Source: Solirubrobacterales bacterium
GTDB lineage: Bacteria > Actinomycetota > Thermoleophilia > Solirubrobacterales > 70-9
Reading direction: 5' to 3'
NCBI GenBank assembly: GCA_018883025.1
Contig: VEQW01000005.1
Coordinates: 1-34,657 of the forward strand
DNA length: 34,657 nucleotides
The notes under the pieces are model-generated. The model did no database searches. It saw only the letters and a list, made by a program, of their open reading frames with translations, and had not been told where the DNA came from. Made by a program: the position numbers and the translations under genes. Of this stretch, positions 17,803-26,142 are shown in pieces. The first letter of the stretch is position 1. The number at the start of each line of letters is the position of its first letter.

Positions 17803-17816
17803 TTCGGATCGCCCGG

Positions 17817-19121
17817 TCACGGCTTTCGCCCCGCGAAGTCGATGATCAGCGGGACCCCGTCGAGGCCCCACTCCTCGCGCATCCGGTTCTCGAGGTGGTA
17901 GGACCACTCCCGGGAGACCAGTTTTCGGTCGTTCACCTTGATCGAGAACCGGGGTGGCGATTCGCCGACCTGTGCCCCGTAGAGCAGATTGAGGCGGCGA
18001 CCCCTCTTCGAGGGGGGCGGGGTCGTCGAGGCGACCTCGGCGATGAAGCGGTTGAGTTCGGGGGTCGGGACCCTGACTGCCGCCCGGTCTGCGAGCCCGA
18101 TCGCCCGGACGAGGAGGCCATCGACGTTCCTGCCGGTCTTCGCCGAGCAGGTGACCACTTCGGGCCTGAGCCTCAGCTTCCGGGCGACCCGTGCCCGGGC
18201 GTCATCGATATCGGTTTCGGTCTCGTCCCATTTGTTGAGCACTACGAGGGTCGCGCACCCGGCCTTCATCGCCTTCTCCCCGATCCTCAGGTCATCCGAC
18301 CGGACTCCCTCGGTCGCATCGCAGACCAGCAGGGCGACATCGGCGCGCTCGATCGCCAGGTCGGTCCTCATCTGTGCGTACTCGCCGACCGTGCCGGCAA
18401 TCCGCGACCTCTTCCGCAGCCCGGCCGTGTCGACCAGGAGCACCGGGCGGCCATCGACCTCCACCTCAGTGTCGATCGAGTCCCTGGTGGTCCCGGCCTC
18501 GTCCGAGACGATCACCCGTTCGGTCCCGAGCAGACGGTTGACGAGCGACGACTTGCCGACGTTCGGCCTGCCGACGACGGCAACCCGGACGGAGTCCGAT
18601 TCCCCGGGGGTGACCGGGGATTCCCCGAGCAGTCCGGTCACCCGATCGAGCAGGTCGCCGGTGCCGAGTCCATGGGTCGCCGAGACGGGGAGCGGATCAC
18701 CCAGCCCGAGTCCGTGGAACTCGGCCGTGGCGGGCTCGGCGGCAGGGGTATCCAGTTTGTTGACGGCGAGTACGACCGGGTAACCACCCTGCTGGAGCCT
18801 CCTGGCCAGGTCGAGCTCCCCGGAGCGGATCCCGGCACCACCGTCGACGACCATCAGGACCAGATCGGCGTCGTCGAGGGCCATCCCGGCCTGCCTCCGG
18901 ACCTCGGCCGACAGTTCGGAGCGGTCGGAGGAATCGATGCCCCCGGTATCGAGGAGGTCGAAGGCGATCCCGTTCCATTCACACGGGACCAGCTTCCTGT
19001 CCCGGGTCACCCCGGCCTCGTCGTGGACCACGGCCTCGCGTCCGCCAGCCAGACGATTGACGAGGGTGCTCTTGCCGACGTTCGGAAACCCGACGACGGC
19101 GACTGTGGGCCGACCGGACAT
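17817..19121 (-). CDS. der: ribosome biogenesis GTPase Der (EngA)
   Basis: Der is a double GTPase needed for 50S subunit assembly. The 434-residue protein has two G domains. The first has GFPNVGKSTL at 11-20, DTGG near 58-61 and NKLD. The second has GRPNVGKSSL, DTAG and NKWD. A C-terminal KH-like domain ends with FSIKVNDRKLVSREWSYHLE. The start is the ATG at 19121, which places the first P-loop at its usual position. The upstream open frame is antisense-type read-through of cmk sequence. It follows cmk by 7 nt; many bacteria have the cmk-der pair, often with an acyltransferase between, absent here. Confidence 0.97.
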   Translation of the reverse strand: MSGRPTVAVVGFPNVGKSTLVNRLAGGREAVVHDEAGVTRDRKLVPCEWNGIAFDLLDTGGIDSSDRSELSAEVRRQAGMALDDADLVLMVVDGGAGIRSGELDLARRLQQGGYPVVLAVNKLDTPAAEPATAEFHGLGLGDPLPVSATHGLGTGDLLDRVTGLLGESPVTPGESDSVRVAVVGRPNVGKSSLVNRLLGTERVIVSDEAGTTRDSIDTEVEVDGRPVLLVDTAGLRKRSRIAGTVGEYAQMRTDLAIERADVALLVCDATEGVRSDDLRIGEKAMKAGCATLVVLNKWDETETDIDDARARVARKLRLRPEVVTCSAKTGRNVDGLLVRAIGLADRAAVRVPTPELNRFIAEVASTTPPPSKRGRRLNLLYGAQVGESPPRFSIKVNDRKLVSREWSYHLENRMREEWGLDGVPLIIDFAGRKP

Positions 19122-19128
19122 CAGGCGC

Positions 19129-19767
19129 TCAGGTGATTCCGCGCTCGGCCGCCAGTCCCGCGATGCGCTCGACGACCTCGTCGATTCCGAGCTCCGAGGT
19201 ATCGAGTTCGACTGCATCGGGGGCGACTTCGAGCCTGCCGTGCTCGCGGGAGGAGTCGCGCTCGTCCCTCTGATCGATCGATCGCCGAACCGATTCGGCC
19301 TCCTCCCCGGCCTCAAGAGCCCTCCGCTCGGCCCGTACCTCCGGAGAGGCCGTCAGGAATACCTTGAGCGGCGAGTCGGGGCTGACCACCGTGCCGATGT
19401 CCCTTCCCTCGGCCACGTATCGGCCGGTATCGATCAACTCCCGTTGGGCCTGGACCATCACCTGTCGGACCTCCGGGTGGATCGAAACTCGTGAAGCTGC
19501 CTCCGTGACCCGTTCGGTGCGGATCTCCCCGGAGACGTCGATCCCGTCGAGGAGCACCGGACCCGGTCCGGGCACGATCTCGAGCGTCTCGGCCAGCTCG
19601 CCGGTCAGGGTTGCATCCTCCGGGTCGAGGCCCCGTTCGAGACAGGCGAGGGCGACGCACCGATACATCGCCCCCGAGTCGAGGTAGGTGAAGTCGAGGC
19701 GCTCGGCGAGCGCCTTCGCGACCGAGGACTTGCCGGCCCCGGCCGGTCCATCGATCGCGATCACCAT
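19129..19767 (-). CDS. cmk: cytidylate kinase
   Basis: Cmk phosphorylates CMP and dCMP. The 212-residue NMP kinase has the P-loop DGPAGAGKSSVAK at the N-terminus, YLDSGAMYR for substrate binding, AEGRDIGTVV and a short lid with RRSIDQRDERDSSR. The ATG at 19767 has GGGGAG 7 nt upstream. A TAGAGT box at 19809-19804 predicts a transcript beginning with an out-of-frame ATG at 19796, which opens an 11-codon reading frame ending across the cmk start. The gene lies between aroA and der; the aroA-cmk adjacency is common and does not imply a pathway link. Confidence 0.96.
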   Translation of the reverse strand: MVIAIDGPAGAGKSSVAKALAERLDFTYLDSGAMYRCVALACLERGLDPEDATLTGELAETLEIVPGPGPVLLDGIDVSGEIRTERVTEAASRVSIHPEVRQVMVQAQRELIDTGRYVAEGRDIGTVVSPDSPLKVFLTASPEVRAERRALEAGEEAESVRRSIDQRDERDSSREHGRLEVAPDAVELDTSELGIDEVVERIAGLAAERGIT

Positions 19768-19796
19768 CTCGGTGCTCCCCGGTCGGTCGAAGTCAT
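19761..19796 (-). other. possible 11-codon leaderless upstream ORF overlapping the cmk start
   Basis: The ATG at 19796 is exactly 7 nt after a TAGAGT box. It encodes MTSTDRGAPRW and stops at a TGA overlapping the cmk ATG-GTG. The position suggests translational coupling, but an ORF this short could arise by chance. Confidence 0.25.
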
Positions 19797-19803
19797 CGCG
19801 GGC

Positions 19804-19809
19804 ACTCTA
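19804..19809 (-). promoter_or_regulatory. candidate -10 box upstream of cmk
   Basis: TAGAGT lies in the 61-base aroA-cmk gap. It predicts a start near 19797, giving about 30 nt of leader before the cmk ATG. No -35 match was found. Confidence 0.35.
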
Positions 19810-19828
19810 CGGCCAGAGACCGGGGCCC

Positions 19829-21127
19829 TCACGCTCCGGTCAACCCAGCCAGGTCCCGCTCGAATCCCGGATAGCTGACCGAGGCCGCATCGAACCCGGT
19901 CACCTCGACACCGTCACGGCTCGCCAACCCGGCAACCGCCCCGAGCATCGCGATCCGGTGGTCCCCTTCCGCATCGACTGCACCCCCCACCGGACGGTTG
20001 CCGCCCCGCACGACCAGTCCGTCCGGGGTCGGTTCGGCCGCGATCCCGAGGCCCTGCAGTGCACGACTGACGGTCTCGATCCGGTCAGACTCCTTCGCCC
20101 GGAGTTCGGCCGCGTCCCGAATGACGGTCTCGCCGTCAGCGAAACCGGCTGCCAGCGCGACCAGCGGCAGCTCGTCGATCGCCAGGGGGATCTCGGCTCC
20201 CCCGACCTCCGTACCGGTGAGTTCGGAATGACGGACGACCAGGGACCCGACCGGCTCCTCCCCAGAGGGGTCACCCTGCTCGATCTCGATATCCGCCCCC
20301 ATGCGGGAGAGGATCGAGAGGAGGCCCGTTCGAGTCGGGTTCGTGCCGACCCCCTCGAGCCTGATCTCCGATTCGGGAACGAGCAGGGCAGCAACCAGGG
20401 GGAAGGCGGCCGAGGAGAAATCCCCGGGCACCTCGACCGAATCGAGCTCGAAGGTCTCGGTCGGCCAGACCGTGATCGAGGAGCCCTCCCGGTCGAGCCG
20501 TACCCCAGCAAGGCCGAGCATCCGTTCCGTGTGATCACGGGTCGGGAGAGGCTCGTGGATGGTCGTCGGGCCGCCCGCCCTCAGGCCGGCCAGCAGCAGG
20601 CAAGACTTGACCTGGGCGCTGGCGACGGGGAGCGTGTACTCGATCCCGGCCAGTTCAGAGCCCTCCACGACGAGGGGTGGAAAACGGTCGTCGGTAGCTT
20701 CGATCCGGGCTCCCATCTCACCGAGGGGGGAGGCGATCCGATCGACTGGACGGCGCCGGATCGAATCGTCGCCGTCGACCTCCCACCTGCCTCCCTGCCA
20801 GCCGGCGAGCCAGCCGGGGAGGAGCCGGAGCAGGGTGCCTGAGTTGGCGACATCGACCCGCACACCCGTGGTCGGTCCGGTCGGCCCCACCCCGCTCACG
20901 ACCAGCCGCCCTGAACCGTCCCCCGCCCTCTCGACGCCGGCTCCCAACGCCTCCATCGCGACCAGTGTCGCCTCGGTGTCATCGGAGACCAGGTAATTGA
21001 TGATCTCGGTCGGACCCCCGCTCATCGCCCCGAGGATCGCCGCCCGATGGGAGATCGACTTGTCGGCCGGCGGGACGACGGAGCCCCTCAGGGGCCCGGA
21101 GGGCGCGAACCTCACTGCTTCGATCAC
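19829..21127 (-). CDS. aroA: 3-phosphoshikimate 1-carboxyvinyltransferase (EPSP synthase)
   Basis: AroA joins phosphoenolpyruvate to shikimate 3-phosphate, the sixth step of the chorismate pathway and the glyphosate target. The 432-residue protein shows PADKSISHRAA near the N-terminus, NSGTLLRLLPGWLAG, RPVDRI, LRAKESDRIETV and DHRIAM. All active-site motifs are intact. NSGT..RL..G.LAG in place of NAGTAMR resembles class II EPSP synthases. The GTG at 21127 overlaps the tyrA stop as GTGA, so the two are translationally coupled. The longer frame upstream is a tyrA shadow. It is part of aroF-tyrA-aroA. Confidence 0.96.
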   Translation of the reverse strand: MIEAVRFAPSGPLRGSVVPPADKSISHRAAILGAMSGGPTEIINYLVSDDTEATLVAMEALGAGVERAGDGSGRLVVSGVGPTGPTTGVRVDVANSGTLLRLLPGWLAGWQGGRWEVDGDDSIRRRPVDRIASPLGEMGARIEATDDRFPPLVVEGSELAGIEYTLPVASAQVKSCLLLAGLRAGGPTTIHEPLPTRDHTERMLGLAGVRLDREGSSITVWPTETFELDSVEVPGDFSSAAFPLVAALLVPESEIRLEGVGTNPTRTGLLSILSRMGADIEIEQGDPSGEEPVGSLVVRHSELTGTEVGGAEIPLAIDELPLVALAAGFADGETVIRDAAELRAKESDRIETVSRALQGLGIAAEPTPDGLVVRGGNRPVGGAVDAEGDHRIAMLGAVAGLASRDGVEVTGFDAASVSYPGFERDLAGLTGA

Positions 21128-22203
21128 CGGACTTCGTCTTCGGCAGGAGAAACCTGGAACCCCAGCTCTTCGATCGACCGGCTCGCCCGATCGACATCGG
21201 CCTCTCCGGCGACCCAGACCGTGATCGCTCCCGAACTCATGTCCGAGGCCGGCTCGAGAGACATGTCGACGATGTTCACGCCGTCCTCTCCTAGTGCGAG
21301 CGCGACCTGGGCGAGGACCCCAGGTCGGTTCGGTACGAGGATCCTGATCGCGTGGGTTGCCTCGCCGGCGCCCTCGACCGCCGAGAGGGCGGCGCGGGCC
21401 GAAGCTGCCCCCTCCTGCCACTCCCTGATCGCTTCCGGGTCGCCGGTCGCGATCACCTCCCTCGACCTCACCAGGCCGGCGATCGCGACTCCTATCGCTT
21501 CGGAAACGGAATCGCCGTTACTTGCGAGGATCTCGCTCCAGACGGTCGGATTGGAACCGGCGACCCGGGTCGCATCTCGAAGGCTCGGGGCTACGGCGCC
21601 GAGCCTCTCTGATCCGGCGAGTGCCTGGCCGGCGAGCTGGTTGGCGAAGACGTGCGGAAGGTGGCTGACCACGGCCATCGCCGCATCGTGTTCGGCGGCA
21701 TCGATCGCCGCTGGACGGGCCCCGAGCGATGTGATGAATCGGTTGAGGCGGTCGTAGAGGATTCCCGAGGACACCCCGGTCGGGGTCAGCAGCCATCGCG
21801 CCCCGTCGAACAGGTCGGCTCGTGCCGACTCGACTCCGGCCGTCTCGGCCCCGGCAAGGGGATGCCCGCCGATGAACCGCGGGTCATCCCCGAAGCGCCC
21901 GACCATCTCACCCTTGGTCGAGCCGACATCGGTCACCACCGTGTCCTCCCCGACCGCGGCGAGTATCCGCCCGGTCACCTCCGGCAGTGCCCCGACCGAG
22001 ACGCAGCTGAATGCGATCTCCGCATCGGCAACCGCCTCCTCGAGGGTAGGCGCGACTTCGTCGAGAGCCCCGCTCTCGAGGCAGGACTCGGCCCGAGCCG
22101 GGTCCCGAACCCACCCGACGACCTGTCCCAGGCCCCGCTCACGGGCCGCCTTGCCGATCGAGCCGCCGATCAGGCCGACCCCGATTACCGCGATCCTGGG
22201 CAC
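21124..22203 (-). CDS. tyrA: prephenate (or arogenate) dehydrogenase with ACT domain
   Basis: TyrA oxidatively decarboxylates prephenate towards tyrosine. The 359-residue protein has GVGLIGGS at 8-15 for NAD(P) binding, GGHPLAG, and VVSHLPH with the catalytic His. A C-terminal ACT domain (from about 285, starting [19 protein letters not shown]) is the usual site of tyrosine feedback binding. Substrate preference between prephenate and arogenate is not decidable by eye. The GTG start at 22203 is 2 nt after the aroF stop. The gene lies between DAHP synthase and EPSP synthase in an aromatic amino acid unit. Confidence 0.95.
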   Translation of the reverse strand: MPRIAVIGVGLIGGSIGKAARERGLGQVVGWVRDPARAESCLESGALDEVAPTLEEAVADAEIAFSCVSVGALPEVTGRILAAVGEDTVVTDVGSTKGEMVGRFGDDPRFIGGHPLAGAETAGVESARADLFDGARWLLTPTGVSSGILYDRLNRFITSLGARPAAIDAAEHDAAMAVVSHLPHVFANQLAGQALAGSERLGAVAPSLRDATRVAGSNPTVWSEILASNGDSVSEAIGVAIAGLVRSREVIATGDPEAIREWQEGAASARAALSAVEGAGEATHAIRILVPNRPGVLAQVALALGEDGVNIVDMSLEPASDMSSGAITVWVAGEADVDRASRSIEELGFQVSPAEDEVR

Positions 22204-22205
22204 GC

Positions 22206-23234
22206 TCAGGCCCGGGAGACCGTCTTGCCCGCAACCTCCGCAACGGCCTCGATCTTCGCGGCCAGCTCGTCGAAGGTCCCGGACTCGACCTGCTGGGCGG
22301 CGTCACAGATCGCATGCTCCGGGTCGTTGTGGACCTCGATGATGATCCCGTCAGCCCCCGCAGCCACCGCGGCCAGCGCCATCGGCTCGACCCAGTCGCG
22401 TCGACCGGGTGCGTGGCTCGGGTCGACTATCACCGGCAGGTGGGTGCTCTCCTTGAGGGCCGGGACGGCGAGCAGGTCGAGGGTGAACCGGTAGGCATTC
22501 TCGAAGGTCCGGATTCCCCGCTCGCAGAGCATGACGTCGTCGTTGCCCTCCTTGAGCACGTACTCGCTGGCCATCAGCAGTTCCTCGACCGTCGCCGAGA
22601 GACCCCGCTTGAGCAGGACGGGCTTGCCGGCCCGCCCCACCTCGGTCAGCAGGGAGTAGTTCTGCATGTTCCGGGCGCCGATCTGGATCACGTCGGCCAC
22701 CTCGGCGACGTCATCGAGGTCGCGAAGGTCGAGCAGCTCGGTCACCACGGGGAGGCCCGTCTCCTCGCGTGCCTCGACCAGCAGTCGAAGGCCTTCCCGT
22801 CCGAGCCCCTGGAAGCTGTACGGCGAAGTCCGGGGCTTGTAGGCACCGCCCCTCAGCATGGTCGCCCCCGCTGCCGCCACATCCCTTGCCGACTCGAGCA
22901 TCTGGTCACGATTCTCGACCGTGCAGGGGCCGGCGATCAGACCGAAGTTGCCGCCACCCACCATCCTTCCATCGACTTCGATGACCGAGTCGCGCCCTTC
23001 CTTGAACTGGCGCGAGGCGAGCTTGTAGGGCTTCATGATCGGCAGGACCTGGTCGACGCCCGGAGAGCCTTCGAGACCGAGCTCGGCCACCCGGCCCTCC
23101 TTGCTGCCGATGGCGCCAATCACGGTCAGGACTTCCCCACGGGAGACGTGGGCCGAGAGGCCGATGCTCTCGACCCGGTCGACCACGTGGGCCACATCCT
23201 CCTCGGAGGCTCCCTGTTTCATCACGATCATCAT
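22206..23234 (-). CDS. aroF: 3-deoxy-7-phosphoheptulonate synthase, type I-beta with regulatory N-domain
   Basis: DAHP synthase commits phosphoenolpyruvate and erythrose 4-phosphate to aromatic synthesis. The 342-residue protein begins with a ferredoxin-like regulatory domain (about 1-70, [14 protein letters not shown]). The (beta/alpha)8 barrel follows with [47 protein letters not shown] and [14 protein letters not shown]. This architecture matches the Thermotoga-type enzyme, where the N-domain mediates inhibition by tyrosine; that regulation is inferred here. The ATG at 23234 has GAAGGA about 9 nt upstream. A TAGAGT box and two hairpin-forming repeats lie between it and hisC, suggesting its own promoter. 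Confidence 0.95.
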   Translation of the reverse strand: MMIVMKQGASEEDVAHVVDRVESIGLSAHVSRGEVLTVIGAIGSKEGRVAELGLEGSPGVDQVLPIMKPYKLASRQFKEGRDSVIEVDGRMVGGGNFGLIAGPCTVENRDQMLESARDVAAAGATMLRGGAYKPRTSPYSFQGLGREGLRLLVEAREETGLPVVTELLDLRDLDDVAEVADVIQIGARNMQNYSLLTEVGRAGKPVLLKRGLSATVEELLMASEYVLKEGNDDVMLCERGIRTFENAYRFTLDLLAVPALKESTHLPVIVDPSHAPGRRDWVEPMALAAVAAGADGIIIEVHNDPEHAICDAAQQVESGTFDELAAKIEAVAEVAGKTVSRA

Positions 23235-23264
23235 TTGAGTGGTTCCTTCATCCGTCTTACGGAA

Positions 23265-23270
23265 ACTCTA
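23265..23270 (-). promoter_or_regulatory. candidate -10 box of aroF
   Basis: TAGAGT lies 30 nt before the aroF ATG and predicts a leader of about 24 nt that includes the GAAGGA ribosome site. No -35 match was found. Confidence 0.35.
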
Positions 23271-23288
23271 CGGACCGCCCGCAGTTTC

Positions 23289-23323
23289 GGCCACGCTGTG
23301 GGCCTTTCGAACGGTCCGGACCG
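23289..23323 (-). terminator. two adjacent dyads after hisC
   Basis: Six bases past the hisC stop is the perfect 12-base palindrome CGGTCCGGACCG (23312-23323). It is followed by a 6-bp stem with a one-base bulge (GGCCAC / GTGGGCC, 23289-23304). No T tract follows. They lie upstream of the aroF -10 box, so a terminator for the hisC unit is more likely than an attenuator. Confidence 0.35.
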
Positions 23324-23328
23324 GAGCC

Positions 23329-24426
23329 TCAGCCCGCGAGGGCCTTCTCCAGGGCGGCGATCATCCGGTCGTCCTCTGCCTCGGTCCCGTAAGAGACGCG
23401 GAGGTGGCCCGGAGCCCCGAGCACGGTCCCGGCCCGAACCAGGACCCCTTCACCCGCCATCGCGGAGACGACCTCCTCCTCACTTCGGTCGTCGCCGATC
23501 CTCACCCAGGAGAAATTCGCCTGGCTCTCGCTCGACGCGATTCCGGCCTCGGCCAGGGCCCCTTCGACTCGGGCCCGCTCTGCCTGGACCTCGGCGATCC
23601 TCGCCCGTACGTCGCCACCGTGCCGCAGGGCCTCGGTCGCCGCTGCCTGGGCCAGGACGTTGACCGGGAAGGGCTGCCTGACGGCATCCACGGCCGCCTT
23701 GAAGGAGGGCGGACAGATCGCGTAGCCGACGCGGAACCCGGCCAGGGAATGGGATTTGCTGAAGGTCCTCAGGATGATCAGGTTGTCGCGCTCGTGGAAC
23801 AGCTCCAGCGAAGCCTCGGGATCGTCGCGGTCCTGGAAGTCGATGTAGGCCTCGTCGAGGATGACCGCGACGTCCTCCGGGACAGATCGGACGAACTCGG
23901 CAATCTCGTCGGCTCCCCGGTAGGTGGCGGTCGGGTTGTTCGGGTTGCAGACGATCACCATCGCGGTGGACGGTCCGATCCTCTCGAGCATGGCCGGCAG
24001 GTCGTGATTTTCATCCGCGGTCAACGGGACCCGAACCTCCGAGCCCCCGTTCAACGGAGCGAGGGTCGGGTAGATCGAGAAGGAGGGCCAGGCGTAGACG
24101 ACCTCACGACCCGGGGAGAGCATCGCCTGTCCTGCCGCCACGAGGATCTCGCAGGAGCCGTTGCCCACCGCAATCTGGGACGGGTCCACTCCGTGGTGGG
24201 CCGCAAGGGCTTCCCTCAGCTCGCTGGCTTCGGGGTCGGGGTACCGGTTGGTCGCCGATGCCGCCCTCTCGATCGCCTCGACCACCCCGTCGAGCGGCGG
24301 GAAGGGCGATTCGTTGGAAGCCAGCTGGGCAACTTCGGACTCCTGGACCTCGCCAGCCGTTCGTCCTTTCGGCGACCCCGGGTGGTACCCCGGGACAGAT
24401 TCGAGGTTTGGGTTGAACCGGAGCAT
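23329..24426 (-). CDS. hisC: histidinol-phosphate/aromatic aminotransferase (PLP fold type I)
   Basis: This 365-residue aminotransferase belongs to the HisC family. It has NESPFPP, NGSCEIL, NPNNPTATY and the PLP lysine Lys224 in TFSKSHSLAGFRVGY, with the phosphate-binding Arg in the last motif. The core usually reads TFSKA(Y/L)GLAG, so SHS is a local variant. The gene lies between chorismate mutase and DAHP synthase, with no other his gene near. The context suggests transamination of phenylpyruvate, hydroxyphenylpyruvate or prephenate, alone or alongside histidinol phosphate. I keep the hisC symbol for the family only. It begins 5 nt after aroH. Confidence 0.85.
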   Translation of the reverse strand: MLRFNPNLESVPGYHPGSPKGRTAGEVQESEVAQLASNESPFPPLDGVVEAIERAASATNRYPDPEASELREALAAHHGVDPSQIAVGNGSCEILVAAGQAMLSPGREVVYAWPSFSIYPTLAPLNGGSEVRVPLTADENHDLPAMLERIGPSTAMVIVCNPNNPTATYRGADEIAEFVRSVPEDVAVILDEAYIDFQDRDDPEASLELFHERDNLIILRTFSKSHSLAGFRVGYAICPPSFKAAVDAVRQPFPVNVLAQAAATEALRHGGDVRARIAEVQAERARVEGALAEAGIASSESQANFSWVRIGDDRSEEEVVSAMAGEGVLVRAGTVLGAPGHLRVSYGTEAEDDRMIAALEKALAG

Positions 24427-24431
24427 CGGGA

Positions 24432-24824
24432 TCAGCCCTTCGAAGGCAGGTCGTCGCGGAGTTCCTCGGTCCTGCCGAGGTAGGTGGGCTGCGCCCTGTG
24501 CCCCTCCGGCGCATTGAAGTGGACCAGGACCCGGATCACCCGCTCCATCTTTCCCGGGACCGGTATTTCCTGCGCGCAGATCAGCGGGACCTCCGATAGC
24601 CCGGCCTCGCGTGCCGCCGTCGCCGGGAAATCGGCGTCTAGATCGGGGGTCGCGGTGAAGAGGACGCTGATCATCTCGCCGGGCCCGATCGAGTTGTTCT
24701 CCATCAGGGCCAGCATCAACTCACGGCTGGCCTTTCCGATCGCCTCGGCCGTGTTCTCTTCCGCCTGGACCGCGCCGCGCACGGCAGCGGTCGATACCGC
24801 AGGGCTGTCCCCGGTTTCAGCCAT
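24432..24824 (-). CDS. aroH: chorismate mutase, AroH (monofunctional) class
   Basis: This enzyme rearranges chorismate to prephenate. The 130-residue protein fits the Bacillus AroH trimer family, not the all-helical AroQ class. It shows AVRGA near the N-terminus with the active-site Arg, ATPDLDADFPATAAR, CAQEIPVPG with Glu, RVIRVLVHF with Arg, and TYLG with Tyr. The family core begins within about 12 residues of my chosen ATG at 24824. Other in-frame ATG codons at 24833 and 24863 would lengthen the overlap with rluB, which already ends at 24817. The product feeds TyrA in the neighbouring unit. Confidence 0.93.
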   Translation of the reverse strand: MAETGDSPAVSTAAVRGAVQAEENTAEAIGKASRELMLALMENNSIGPGEMISVLFTATPDLDADFPATAAREAGLSEVPLICAQEIPVPGKMERVIRVLVHFNAPEGHRAQPTYLGRTEELRDDLPSKG

Positions 24825-25515
24825 CTCCGGCATCTTTCCAGAGCCGGCCAACCTCGTGTTCATCGAGCAGACGGTGGCGGCCCGGCGGCAGGCGACCCAA
24901 CCGAAGCGACCCGAACCCGGTCCTTTCGAGCGCGGTGACCCGGTTGCCGACGGCCTCGGCCATCCGCCTTACCTGGCGGTTCCGTCCTTCGGAGATCGTC
25001 ACTTCGATCTCGTCCGGTCCCAGCCTCCGGACCTCGGCCGGCGCAGTCGGCCCGTCCTCGAGCTCGACCCCTTCGGAGAGTCGCTCGACCATCCGGCCGG
25101 TGACCGGACGGCCCATGCTGACCCGGTACGTCTTCGGAACCTCGTAACGAGGGTGGCTGAGTCGGTTCGCCAGCTCGCCATCGTTGGTGACCAGGATCAG
25201 GCCGGTCGAGTCGACGTCGAGCCGGCCCACAGGGTAGAGCCGGAGGTCGCTCGGAACGAGGTCGACGACGGCCTGTCGCCGGCCGGGTTCGTCTGCGGTC
25301 GAAACGACGTCGAGGGGCTTGTTGACCATCCAGACCTCCCGCGGTTCCGACTCGATCGGCGTCCCGTCGACCCTGACCTCTTCGGAACCGGACACCCCGA
25401 ACGCCGGATCGGTGACCTGCCTGCCATCCACGGTGACCCTGCCTGAGGCGATGATCGCCTCAGACTTGCGACGGGAGGCGACACCGGCGTGGGCGAGGTA
25501 CTTCCCGAGGCGCAC
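24817..25515 (-). CDS. rluB: ribosomal large subunit pseudouridine synthase B-like (RsuA/RluB family)
   Basis: This family converts specific uridines of rRNA to pseudouridine. The 232-residue protein starts with an S4 RNA-binding domain (about 1-48, MRLGKYLAHAGVASRRKSEA). The catalytic domain has YPVGRLDVDSTGLILVTNDG with catalytic Asp100, then RLSHPRYEVPKTY and EGRNRQVRRM. Within the family, RluB is favoured by its usual position next to scpB, but RluE/RsuA targets cannot be excluded by eye. The GTG start at 25515 is 12 nt after scpB, and the end overlaps aroH by 8 nt. Confidence 0.92.
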   Translation of the reverse strand: MRLGKYLAHAGVASRRKSEAIIASGRVTVDGRQVTDPAFGVSGSEEVRVDGTPIESEPREVWMVNKPLDVVSTADEPGRRQAVVDLVPSDLRLYPVGRLDVDSTGLILVTNDGELANRLSHPRYEVPKTYRVSMGRPVTGRMVERLSEGVELEDGPTAPAEVRRLGPDEIEVTISEGRNRQVRRMAEAVGNRVTALERTGFGSLRLGRLPPGRHRLLDEHEVGRLWKDAGDG

Positions 25516-25527
25516 CGGCGGCCCGGC

Positions 25528-26142
25528 CTAGCTGCCGACTCGCTGCTCGCCGATCGAGAGGAGCCTCTCCCTGAGTGCCCGCTCGTCCGAAGGGTCCGGA
25601 TCGAACTGCGCAGGATCGGGCAGCTGGTCGAGCGACTCGAGGCCGAAGAGCCTCTCGAAGAGCTCCGAGGTTCGGTAGAGGACGGCCCCGAACCGGGACT
25701 TGCCGGACTCCTCGATCAGGCCACGCTCACCCAGGCTGGCAACTGCCGACTCCGAGGACACGCCCCTGATCCTCGCGATTTCGGGCCTCGAGACCGGCTG
25801 GAGGTAGGCGACGATTGCCAGGGTCTCGGCCTGGGCCTTGGTCAGTGGTGGGGTCCTGGGCCGGGCGAGGAGCCGCCGCGCGGCATCCTCGCTCTCCGGG
25901 GCGCTGGCCAGGGCGACCCCACCGGCTACCCGTCTCAACACCACACCCCGCCTGGAGTCGCCGAGTCGTCCCTCGAGTTCGGCCAGGGCCGTCTCGACCT
26001 CCGCCTCATCGGCTTCACAGGCCTCGGCCAGCTCCGCGACCGAAACCGGCGAAGGCGCCAGGAAGAGCAGCGCCTCGAGGTCCGCGGAAAGGTCCGAAGG
26101 CCGGTCCGGACTCTCGGCCGGCTGTGGATCAGGCAGGGACAC
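25528..26142 (-). CDS. scpB: segregation and condensation protein B
   Basis: ScpB is the kleisin-interacting winged-helix subunit of the SMC-ScpAB condensin. The 204-residue protein shows LEALLFLAPSPVSVAELAEA in the first winged helix and TKAQAETLAIVAYLQPVSRPEIARIRGV in the second, the family's most conserved stretch. I chose the GTG at 26142, which has GGGGAGG six bases upstream and overlaps the scpA end by 14 nt. A GTG six bases earlier would sit too close to that site. It forms a co-translated pair with scpA. Confidence 0.95.
   Translation of the reverse strand: MSLPDPQPAESPDRPSDLSADLEALLFLAPSPVSVAELAEACEADEAEVETALAELEGRLGDSRRGVVLRRVAGGVALASAPESEDAARRLLARPRTPPLTKAQAETLAIVAYLQPVSRPEIARIRGVSSESAVASLGERGLIEESGKSRFGAVLYRTSELFERLFGLESLDQLPDPAQFDPDPSDERALRERLLSIGEQRVGS

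Noticed and set aside
17757-17816. SAM riboswitch upstream of metK
   Set aside because: The 60-base gap is too short and shows no multi-helix pairing.
17769-19136. 455-residue plus-strand frame antisense to der
   Set aside because: Complement of a conserved GTPase gene; composition explained by der codon bias.
22314-24483. Long plus-strand frames (449 and 414 residues) antisense to aroF and hisC
   Set aside because: Both shadow conserved enzymes and contain no recognisable domain.
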